Source: Planctomycetota bacterium
GTDB taxonomy: Bacteria; Planctomycetota; Phycisphaerae; Phycisphaerales; SM1A02
Assembly (NCBI GenBank): GCA_003671025.1
Contig: QWPW01000022.1
Span: 1 to 56,710 of the forward strand
Length of the DNA stretch: 56,710 bases
Direction of reading: 5' to 3'
The notes beneath the pieces are model-generated. The model saw only the letters and a program-made list of their open reading frames with translations, had not been told where the DNA came from and searched no databases. Shown here one piece after another: positions 41,582 to 49,218 of this stretch; position 1 is the stretch's first letter, and the number at the start of each line of letters is the position of its first letter. A program made the translations under genes and the position numbers.

Positions 41582-43123
41582 GTGCAACACCCACCCATTC
41601 ACGCCAATCCTGGTGACCACGCCGAACGCATCTCAGCTCGCGAAGCCGATTGGCGCGCGGGCGCGGTCGTGTATCAAGTCATGGTCGATCGCTTCGCGCC
41701 GAGCGCAGACTTTGCGGCGAAGCGCGCGCATTACTCACACCCTCGACGCATGCGCGATTGGCATGAAACGCCCGCAAAAGGCCACTTTATCCCCGAGGCC
41801 GGCGTGTGGAGCCACGAGATTGATTTTTGGGGCGGCGATCTTGCAAGCGTGCGCGCCAAGCTCGATCACGTGCAAGCGATTGGCGCGAATGTGCTGTATC
41901 TGAATCCGATTCATCTCGCGTACACCAACCATAAATACGACGCAGCGGACTACCTTGAGATCAGTCCTGACTACGGCACGCGCGCGGACTTGCGCATGCT
42001 CATCGATGAAGTTCACGCGCGCGGCATGCGAATCGTGCTCGATGGCGTGTTCAATCATGTCGGACGACGCCATCGTTTCTTCGAAGAGGCGATGCGCGAT
42101 GTGAACAGCCCGTATCGCTCGTGGTTTTTCATCGGCAGTCAATATCCCAACGGCTATCGCGGCTGGGCCGATGTTGCGAATCTGCCCGATCTCCATGTCG
42201 AGCGCGATGAAGTGCGCGGTCACTTGTGGCTTGATCCAGGCAGCGCAGTGCGTTCGTATCTGCGTGATGGCATCGATGGTTGGCGACTCGATGTTGCGAG
42301 CGACATCGGTCCGCACTTTCTTCGCGAGCTTTCGCGCAGCGCTCACGGCGAGAAGCCTGGTTCATGCGTGATCGGTGAAATCTGGAACGCGCCCGCAGGT
42401 TGGGATCGTTCGCTTGATGGCATTCTCAACATGAATGCGCGCATGATTGTGCTCGACTATTGCAGCGGTCGCGCCGATGGTCCGACCACTGCTGATCGTT
42501 TGCGCGACATGGTTGATGATGCGGGCATCGAGTTCATCTTGCGCTGCTGGACCACACTCGAAAACCATGACACCGAGCGTCTCGCGCATCTTGTGCCCGA
42601 CGCAGGCATTCGTCGCGTTGCGCACACGTTGCAAGCGGTGTTGCCTGGTTGTCCCAATCTCTACTACGGTCAAGAAATCGGCGCGCCCGGCGGCGCTGAT
42701 CCTGAGAATCGCGCACCGATGCGCTGGGACCTCGTGCACGATGGCTTCCCTGAGTGGGAGTTCATGCGCGGCATATATGACGCGCGTCGCCACCTGCGCG
42801 CGCTTGCAAAGGGCGATGTGGTGTTCTTGCGCACCAAGAAGCTGTTGGCGTTCTTGCGCACGACCGATCGTGCGCTTGAGACATGCCTCATCGTCGTGAA
42901 CATGGAATCAACCGAGGTCGAAGAAACCATCTCGGTGCGCGACGGTCGCATCATGGCGGGCACAACCTTCAAGGATGCGATGGAGTTCGATCGCGGCGAT
43001 GCCTCGCACTTCCATGTCCAGATGGGATTCGCAACGATCAAGATGGCTGCGCACAGCGCGCGAATTTTCCGAGTCGTGCCACCAACAGCAGGACAGCATT
43101 CGCCCTACAAGCGCATGGTGTGA
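41582..43123 (+). CDS. GH13 alpha-glucanase (cyclomaltodextrinase/amylase-like)
   Basis: No ATG lies near the conserved N-terminus, so GTG at 41582 is taken, supported by the -10 spacing; the product is 513 residues and has no signal peptide, suggesting cytosolic use. The GH13 blocks are ANVLYLNPIHLAYTNHKYD, IVLDGVFNHVGRRH, GWRLDVASD with the nucleophile Asp237, VIGEIWNA with the acid Glu266, and ENHDTERL with Asp330. A C-terminal beta domain follows. It should cleave alpha-1,4-glucosidic bonds in malto-oligosaccharides or cyclodextrins. A long open frame upstream is an antisense shadow of prfC. Confidence 0.87.
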   Translation: MQHPPIHANPGDHAERISAREADWRAGAVVYQVMVDRFAPSADFAAKRAHYSHPRRMRDWHETPAKGHFIPEAGVWSHEIDFWGGDLASVRAKLDHVQAIGANVLYLNPIHLAYTNHKYDAADYLEISPDYGTRADLRMLIDEVHARGMRIVLDGVFNHVGRRHRFFEEAMRDVNSPYRSWFFIGSQYPNGYRGWADVANLPDLHVERDEVRGHLWLDPGSAVRSYLRDGIDGWRLDVASDIGPHFLRELSRSAHGEKPGSCVIGEIWNAPAGWDRSLDGILNMNARMIVLDYCSGRADGPTTADRLRDMVDDAGIEFILRCWTTLENHDTERLAHLVPDAGIRRVAHTLQAVLPGCPNLYYGQEIGAPGGADPENRAPMRWDLVHDGFPEWEFMRGIYDARRHLRALAKGDVVFLRTKKLLAFLRTTDRALETCLIVVNMESTEVEETISVRDGRIMAGTTFKDAMEFDRGDASHFHVQMGFATIKMAAHSARIFRVVPPTAGQHSPYKRMV

Positions 43124-43140
43124 GTACAGGAGATAGCCAC

Positions 43141-43206
43141 GCGGCGTGGACGAGCCGCGCGACGTGGCCGAGCCGCGCGGCGTGGACGAGCCGCGCGGCG
43201 TGGGCA
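43141..43206. repeat. 18-bp tandem repeat, about 3.7 copies
   Basis: Copies of GCGGCGTGGACGAGCCGC begin at 43141, 43159 and 43177, with a partial fourth at 43195; the second copy has A for G and C for A. It lies between the GH13 stop and the cupin gene, in a 156-bp gap. Confidence 0.85.
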
Positions 43207-43279
43207 GAGGTACTTTTCCAACTGATCACGCGGCAGAGCGCCTGCTCGAGCTGCGTTCTACGACATACTGCGCAGTTCC

Positions 43280-44527
43280 ATGTCCGCATCGACTCCGACT
43301 TCGCTTCTTGAACTCACGACAAGCCACGACGGCGCGCATCGTGCCGTGATGTCCGAACTCTCGCGCACGCAAGGCTTGCTGCGCTTGGCTCCTTGTTGGG
43401 TACCGCGCTCGTTCCTGCAGCCAGGTTTGCGCATCAAGCTTCATCCCGATGACACATACGCGTATGGCTTGCATCGTGGCGGCATTGATGAACGATGGTT
43501 CTCCTCGACCACTGAAGCGGCCAACGACAATCGCACCATCGATGAAGGATTGTCCTACGTGGTGATTGGCCGCGAGCGCTTCACGCTCAAACAAGCAGTG
43601 GCTGAATGCGGCGCGGCGCTCATCGGTGCACGCATCTGGTCGAAGTACGGGAAATGGCCTGTTTACGCGAAGTTTTTCGACAACATGGGCCCGATCCCGC
43701 ACCACATGCATCAAGACGACGCGCAGGCCGCGTTGGTGGGGCGCGAGGGCAAACCCGAGGCGTACTACTTCCCGCCGCAACACAACAACGTGGGCAACAA
43801 CTTTCCCTTCACCTTCATGGGACTCGTCCCGGGAACGACCAAGGCAGAGCTGCGCCGTTGCCTGGAGAATTGGAACCGCGGGGACAACGGAATTCTTGAC
43901 ATCTCGCAGGCATATCGACTTAAAGTCGGTACCGGTTGGATCATGGAGCCGCGTGTACTCCACGCGCCAGGATCGCTGTGCACCTATGAACCGCAGTGGG
44001 GCTCCGATGTCTTTGCCATGTATCAGTCGCTGGTCGAAGGTCGCATGGTGCCGTGGGAGCTTCTGGTCAAAGACATGCCGCGCGAGAAGCATCAAGACCT
44101 TGACTTCATCGTCGAACAATTGGACTGGGAGAAAAACGTCGATCCCAACTTCAAGGCCAATCGCTATCTCGAACCTCGCGTGGCCAGCGAAGGGGATGGC
44201 TTCGTTGATCGCTGGGTGATTTACGGCGCGATGAATGGGTTTGAGTACTTCAGCGCCAAAGAAATCACCGTCGCACCAGGCGCGTCGTGCACTGTGCGCG
44301 ACAACGGAGCCTTCGGACTGACTTGTGTGCAAGGACGAGGCACGATCAACGAGCAACCTCTCTCGAGCCCCAAGTTGATTCGCTTTCACGAACTCACCGA
44401 AGACGAATACTTCTGCACCGAAGATGGTGCGCGCGCTGGCGTGCGCTTCGTCAACACCTCGACCACTGAACCTCTGGTCTGTCTGCGCTACTTCGGTCCT
44501 GAAGTGGGCGCGCCCAGCATTCGATAA
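43280..44527 (+). CDS. Phosphomannose-isomerase-like cupin protein
   Basis: The 415-residue protein carries the metal-site pattern of class I phosphomannose isomerases: PHHMHQDD (His pair), GKPEAYYFPP (the KPE glutamate), then PRVLHAPGSLCTYEPQWGSD (His with the trailing E-x-Q-x-x-SD block). It has a second beta-barrel-like half. The isomerisation of a sugar or sugar phosphate is inferred. Two further sugar genes follow at 36 and 16 bp, forming an operon. A weak -10-like ATACT lies ahead of the ATG. Confidence 0.65.
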   Translation: MSASTPTSLLELTTSHDGAHRAVMSELSRTQGLLRLAPCWVPRSFLQPGLRIKLHPDDTYAYGLHRGGIDERWFSSTTEAANDNRTIDEGLSYVVIGRERFTLKQAVAECGAALIGARIWSKYGKWPVYAKFFDNMGPIPHHMHQDDAQAALVGREGKPEAYYFPPQHNNVGNNFPFTFMGLVPGTTKAELRRCLENWNRGDNGILDISQAYRLKVGTGWIMEPRVLHAPGSLCTYEPQWGSDVFAMYQSLVEGRMVPWELLVKDMPREKHQDLDFIVEQLDWEKNVDPNFKANRYLEPRVASEGDGFVDRWVIYGAMNGFEYFSAKEITVAPGASCTVRDNGAFGLTCVQGRGTINEQPLSSPKLIRFHELTEDEYFCTEDGARAGVRFVNTSTTEPLVCLRYFGPEVGAPSIR

Positions 44528-44563
44528 ATCTCGTTCGACCCTTGTTTTCTGCGGAGAATCACC

Positions 44564-45595
44564 ATGAAATTGCACAACGCTATGTGGCCGGGCCTCGTGG
44601 GCAAAGAGCCAGGAACCGATCACCCTCCCATCTCGCTCGATCGCATGCTTGAGCTCACCGCCAATGCAAAGGTCGATGGAAAGAAGTTCGACGGCGTCGA
44701 CATCTTTCTCTTTCATCCGCACACTGATCCCGATGCGAGTGAGAGCGACTTGCGCAAGATGGCGGACAAGATCGCGGCCAAAGGGCTTGCAGTCGGTTCC
44801 ATCGTTGCGCCCGTGTGGCCAGGCACTGTGGGCGATAGTGCGATGGGTTCCATCGAGCAGCGCGCAAAGTTCATCGATGCCATTCGCAAGTCATGTCGCG
44901 TCGCGCGGATTCTCAATGAGCATGGCGTGCGCAAGTACGGCGTGATTCGCATCGACTCCGCGACGGGCACCAAAGCTGCTGCGAAGAACGCCAAGGGCGC
45001 GATCAAGCAGATCGCCGCAACGTTTCGTGAAGCAGGCATGGTTGCTGCGGGCCACGGTGAACGTCTCGCCGCAGAAGGTGAAGTCTGTTGGGCGGGCATG
45101 CATTCTTGGAAGTCGATGCTCGCCGTGCTCGAAGCGGTGGACATGCCGGGAACTGTGGGTTTTCAAGCGGATCTCGCGCACACGTATCTGTATCTCCTCG
45201 GCGTGAACGCGCCCAAGGATGCACTGCTCGCGAAGAAACACACGCCCAAGCAGTTCGATAAGGCCTACGACAAACTGGTCAGCGCGCTACGACCTTGGAC
45301 GATTGATTTCCACGTCGCGCAAAACGACGGCACGGTCCACGGCACGGGCACGCATGAGAAGACTGGCCGTCACTGCGCGGCCGATGACCCTAAGGGCAAG
45401 CTTGATATCGCGGCGTGTTCGAAGGTTTGGCTTGAGGGTGCGAGTGCGCGTGGCATGCGTCACATCTGTTGGGATGGCTGCATGTTCCCCAACGAAGTGC
45501 TCGAACGACAAGAGACTTGGAACACTGTTCTTCGCACCATGATCTCGGTGCGTGACGCGATCACACCGACGACCCCGACCACTGCCGGCGCCTGA
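44564..45595 (+). CDS. Xylose-isomerase-like TIM-barrel protein (sugar phosphate isomerase/epimerase)
   Basis: The 343-residue protein looks like an AP_endonuc_2/xylose-isomerase-like TIM barrel: [18 protein letters not shown] at strand 2-3, [32 protein letters not shown] (metal-ligand type), [19 protein letters not shown], and [18 protein letters not shown]. Members isomerise or epimerise sugars, inositols and keto-sugars. GCGGAG precedes the ATG. Its neighbours (a PMI-like cupin and a Gfo/Idh oxidoreductase) fit an oxidative/isomerising sugar pathway; no substrate is implied by sequence. Confidence 0.75.
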   Translation: MKLHNAMWPGLVGKEPGTDHPPISLDRMLELTANAKVDGKKFDGVDIFLFHPHTDPDASESDLRKMADKIAAKGLAVGSIVAPVWPGTVGDSAMGSIEQRAKFIDAIRKSCRVARILNEHGVRKYGVIRIDSATGTKAAAKNAKGAIKQIAATFREAGMVAAGHGERLAAEGEVCWAGMHSWKSMLAVLEAVDMPGTVGFQADLAHTYLYLLGVNAPKDALLAKKHTPKQFDKAYDKLVSALRPWTIDFHVAQNDGTVHGTGTHEKTGRHCAADDPKGKLDIAACSKVWLEGASARGMRHICWDGCMFPNEVLERQETWNTVLRTMISVRDAITPTTPTTAGA

Positions 45596-45611
45596 AAGCA
45601 GAGAACACACG

Positions 45612-46877
45612 ATGCCCAAGACCACCACTGTGCGCAAGAAATCTAAGTCAATTGCGTCGTCCGCGAAGAAGCCGATCGCAGCCATCACCACCACCGAGCC
45701 ATCGCCACGCGCGACGCGCGAACTGCGCATCGGACTCGTGGGCTACGGATTCATGGGACGCGCGCACGCGAACGCGATTCATCAGGTCGCGCACTTCTTC
45801 AACAAGGGAACCGCGGGCAATGATCGTCGTCGTCCCGTGTTGCAAGCAGTGTGCGGCCGCGACGAGGCGAAGCTTCGCGAGTTCGCCGCGACATGGGATG
45901 CGCGCAGCGTCGAGACTGATTGGCGCAAACTGGTCGCGCGCGAAGACATCGACGCAGTGGACATTTGCACGCCCAATGATTCGCACATGGAGATTGCCTT
46001 GGCTTGCATCAAGCATGGCAAGATGATTCTTTGTGAGAAGCCACTCGCGCTTAACGGCAAACAAGGCGAGGCGATGGTCAAGGCGGTGGAGAAGGCGAAG
46101 TTGCCCAACCTCGTTTGGTACAACTATCGATTCTTGCCCGCGGTGACGCTCGCGAAAAACATTGTTGACGCGGGTGAGTTGGGCAAAGTCTTCCACTACC
46201 GAGCCAATTTCCTGCAGGATTGGACGATTTCTGCGGATCTCCCGCAGGGCGGCACGGGGCTGTGGCGACTCGACGCGAAGGTCGCGGGCTCTGGTGTCAC
46301 CGGTGATTTGCTGGCGCATTGCATCGACACCGCGCGTTGGATCAACGGTGACATCGTGGCGGTGAGCGCGATGGCCGAGACGTTTATCAAAGAGCGCGTG
46401 CACACCGCGACGGGCAAGAAGCAAGCGGTGAAGATCGACGACGCGTGCGCGTTTCTCGCACGCTTCGCGAACGGATCGCTCGCGGTGTTTGAATCAACGC
46501 GCTACGCCCGCGGTCACAAGGCGCTCTACACCTTCGAGATCAACGGCGAGCACAAGTCGCTCGCGTGGGATCTGCACGACCTCAATCGATTGAGCTACTT
46601 CGATCATGCAGTGTCGGGCGACCGTCGTGGTTGGAGCAGCATTCATTGCACCGATGGCGATCATCCTTACGCGGGCAACTGGTGGGTGCCTGGACTTGGT
46701 CTCGGCTACGAGCATTCGTTCGTGCACGGCTTGCATGAGTTCCTCGTGTCGTTGGAGCAGCCGAACGCGACGCGTCGCTTTGCCGATTTCCGCCACGCAT
46801 TAGGAACGCAATACGTCTGCGATGCAGTGCTCGAAGCAGCGCGCACTCAGAAGTGGGTCAAGGTCAAGCGCAGTTGA
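45612..46877 (+). CDS. Gfo/Idh/MocA-family oxidoreductase
   Basis: The 421-residue protein has a Lys/Thr-rich N-terminal extension (about 40 residues) before the NAD(P)-binding fold [18 protein letters not shown]. The family's EKPLALN motif follows (catalytic Lys in [10 protein letters not shown]), then [31 protein letters not shown] with the C-terminal domain. It should oxidise or reduce a sugar or inositol hydroxyl. It is third in the operon that starts at 43280. A strong terminator lies 36 bp downstream. Confidence 0.85.
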   Translation: MPKTTTVRKKSKSIASSAKKPIAAITTTEPSPRATRELRIGLVGYGFMGRAHANAIHQVAHFFNKGTAGNDRRRPVLQAVCGRDEAKLREFAATWDARSVETDWRKLVAREDIDAVDICTPNDSHMEIALACIKHGKMILCEKPLALNGKQGEAMVKAVEKAKLPNLVWYNYRFLPAVTLAKNIVDAGELGKVFHYRANFLQDWTISADLPQGGTGLWRLDAKVAGSGVTGDLLAHCIDTARWINGDIVAVSAMAETFIKERVHTATGKKQAVKIDDACAFLARFANGSLAVFESTRYARGHKALYTFEINGEHKSLAWDLHDLNRLSYFDHAVSGDRRGWSSIHCTDGDHPYAGNWWVPGLGLGYEHSFVHGLHEFLVSLEQPNATRRFADFRHALGTQYVCDAVLEAARTQKWVKVKRS

Positions 46878-46913
46878 GTGTTCGCGTCAAGACGCATCAA
46901 CTATTCACATCAA

Positions 46914-46946
46914 CAAGAAGCGCGGACACATCGTCCGCGCTTCTTG
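46914..46946. terminator. Bidirectional terminator hairpin
   Basis: A perfect 14-bp stem (CAAGAAGCGCGGAC / GTCCGCGCTTCTTG) with a 5-nt loop ACATC. It lies in the gap between the convergent oxidoreductase and flavoprotein genes. No long U-tract follows on either side. Confidence 0.7.
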
Positions 46947-46986
46947 CGTTGCCCATTTGTCGCAGCAGTTCCGCTGCGTGCGCTGC

Positions 46987-48621
46987 TCACTTCGCGGTCA
47001 TGCTGCGCGCGACCGCCTCGGCGATCTTGATGCCATCGACCGCAGCGGACAGGATTCCGCCCGCGTAGCCCGCGCCTTCACCGCTGGGATACAAGCCGTG
47101 CGTGTTGAGGCTTTCGCAATCGTCATCATCTCGCGTGATGCGCAGTGGCGATGAGGTGCGGCTTTCGACAGCGGTCAAGATCGCGTCCTTGAAATCAAAA
47201 CCTTTGATCTCGCGCGCGAAGGCAGGCAGCGCTTCGCGAATCGCCGCGATGGCATATTCGGGGAGCGCCGTGCTGAGGTCGCACAGATGCACGCCTGGCG
47301 TATACGACGGTTGCACCGTGCCGAATTCTGTCGACGCGCGGCCGGCGAGGAAGTCGCCCACCAATTGTCCCGGCGCGCGATAGGTACCGCCGCCGAGCGT
47401 ATATGCGCGTGATTCCCAAAATCGTTGAAATTCTATGCCAGCCAACGGGCCGCCAGGAAAGTCGACCTCAGGGGTGATGCCGACCACGATGCCTGCGTTG
47501 GCGTTGCGTTCGTTGCGTGAATATTGACTCATGCCGTTGGTCACGACTCGCCCAACTTCAGAGGCCGCCGCGACCACCGTGCCGCCGGGGCACATGCAGA
47601 AGCTGTACACCGAGCGGCCATTCTTGGCGTGATGGACGAGTTTGTAATCGGCAGCGCCGAGCAGGGGATTGTCGGCGTTTTTGCCAAATCGAGCGCGATT
47701 GATCAGCGCCTGTGGATGCTCGATGCGGAACCCGATCGAGAATGGTTTCGCTTCGAGAAACACTCCGCGCGCGTGGAGCATGGCGAAGGTGTCGCGCGCG
47801 CTATGACCGACCGCGAGGACGACATGATTGGTTGCGATGCGCTCACCGCTGGCGAGCACCACTGCCTGCACGCGCCCGCTGCGCGCGTGAGAATCGTCAA
47901 CATTTCGCTCGATTTCGAGATCATCCACACGGCTGCCAAAGCGAATCTCGCCGCCGAGGGCAATGATGGTGGCGCGCATGCGCTCGACCATGCCCACGAG
48001 GCGAAAGGTCCCGATGTGCGGCTTGCTTACGTAGAGGATCTCTTCGGGCGCGCCTGCCGCGACAAACTCCTCGAGCACTTTGCGCCCGAGATGGCGTGGG
48101 TCTTTGATCTGGCTGTACAGCTTGCCGTCGGAAAACGTGCCTGCGCCGCCCTCGCCGAATTGCGTGTTGGACTCGGTGTCGAGCACGCCGTCCTTCCACA
48201 TGCGAAACGTGTCTTTGGTTCGCTCGCGCACAGCCTTGCCGCGCTCCAGAATCACCGGACGAAAACCAGATTGCGCCAGGATCAAACCAGCAAACAAACC
48301 TGCTGGCCCAAGGCCGATCACCACAGGACGCGAACTCTGCTTCTTCGACGCGCGCGCGACAAAGTGATAGCTCGTGTCCGGCGTCTCGCTCACTCGCGAG
48401 TCCTTCTGCAGTCGATTGAGCACCTTGTCTTGGTGCAGCACTTCGGCGTCGATGGTGTAGATGTAGAGAATCGAGTGCGCCTTGCGAGCATCAATCGCGC
48501 GACGCGCCACTTCAGTGCGGATCAAGTGCTCGGAGGGAATGCCCAACCGAGCGAGAATCGCTAGGCGCAGCGCGTCAGTGGCGTGATCAAGCGGAAGTCG
48601 GAGTTCGGTCAGGCGCAGCAT
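46987..48621 (-). CDS. FAD-dependent oxidoreductase (COG2509-like)
   Basis: The 544-residue protein begins with a short RNA-binding-like N-domain (MLRLTELRLPLDH... DARKAHSILYIYTID). The FAD fold starts at VVIGLGPAGLFAGLILAQSG (~100), then EGGAGTFSDGKLYSQIKDP, and FCMCPGGTVVAAASEVGRVVTNGMSQYSRN. The C-terminus has LYPSGEGAGYAGGILSAAVDGIKIAEAVA. This is a conserved flavoprotein family whose substrate is unknown. The ATG at 48621 is preferred to 48651 by homology to the usual N-terminus. Confidence 0.85.
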   Translation of the reverse strand: MLRLTELRLPLDHATDALRLAILARLGIPSEHLIRTEVARRAIDARKAHSILYIYTIDAEVLHQDKVLNRLQKDSRVSETPDTSYHFVARASKKQSSRPVVIGLGPAGLFAGLILAQSGFRPVILERGKAVRERTKDTFRMWKDGVLDTESNTQFGEGGAGTFSDGKLYSQIKDPRHLGRKVLEEFVAAGAPEEILYVSKPHIGTFRLVGMVERMRATIIALGGEIRFGSRVDDLEIERNVDDSHARSGRVQAVVLASGERIATNHVVLAVGHSARDTFAMLHARGVFLEAKPFSIGFRIEHPQALINRARFGKNADNPLLGAADYKLVHHAKNGRSVYSFCMCPGGTVVAAASEVGRVVTNGMSQYSRNERNANAGIVVGITPEVDFPGGPLAGIEFQRFWESRAYTLGGGTYRAPGQLVGDFLAGRASTEFGTVQPSYTPGVHLCDLSTALPEYAIAAIREALPAFAREIKGFDFKDAILTAVESRTSSPLRITRDDDDCESLNTHGLYPSGEGAGYAGGILSAAVDGIKIAEAVARSMTAK

Positions 48622-48752
48622 GTGAACGCGCCAATGTAACTCGACCATCACGCGCGCGATGTCGAGCGACGCCGCGGCGGCACGACGCGCAAGTCTGGAG
48701 CAGGCGTCGGCCGAGCGCGCTCTTCACCGAGGCAAACATCGCGGCGCGACCG

Positions 48753-48938
48753 GTGATCACCAAACTAATTCTGCTCGCATGCAAAGCTGGTCTCGCGGCG
48801 TACGCGACGCATCGATTGCTTCCGCGACTGACACCAGAAGGCATCGGCGCATTTGCCGTGCACGCATGGAGTGTCACCGCGCGGTCGATCCTCATGCTCA
48901 TCGTCGGCGTGGGCATCCGCATGGGCGGACTGTTTTGA
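48753..48938 (+). CDS. Possible small membrane protein
   Basis: A 61-codon frame from GTG has two hydrophobic stretches (LILLACKAGLAAYA and SILMLIVGVGIRMGGLF) and a GC-rich third-codon pattern like the neighbours. No ribosome-binding site or -10 hexamer is convincing. It lies in the 600-bp gap between the flavoprotein start and the RCC1 gene. The rest of that gap (to 49218) shows no other gene. Confidence 0.35.
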   Translation: MITKLILLACKAGLAAYATHRLLPRLTPEGIGAFAVHAWSVTARSILMLIVGVGIRMGGLF

Positions 48939-49218
48939 TGATTCGTCCGCGGCGTCAGGTCACGGGTTGAGCGCACCGCAGCGAGAGCGCGCGGTGGTTG
49001 ATTGATGTCGAGCCATGCGCCATGCGCTTCACACCCGCAAGTTCTCGACGATGGTCGCGAACACGAACCGCCGCAAAAATTATTGAGATTCGTCGGACAC
49101 CGCGAAAGCGATGACGCATTCCACGTGCTCAGTACCAGCGCGACTGTCGTGCGCGTTGGCTGCAGGGCGTTGAGTCACCCTCATCGAGTTGATTGCCTTC
49201 ACCCAAGGAAATGCACCC

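Noticed and set aside
43226-44722. 498-codon antisense frame opposite the cupin and the TIM-barrel start
   Set aside because: It spans two real genes and their gap and shows no domain or start signal.
47524-48564. 346-codon plus-strand frame opposite the flavoprotein
   Set aside because: The minus-strand protein has clear FAD motifs; the plus frame is a mirror artefact.
48621-49218. Other genes in the gap before the RCC1 protein
   Set aside because: Apart from the weak 61-codon frame at 48753, frames are short and overlap the flavoprotein start or lack motifs.
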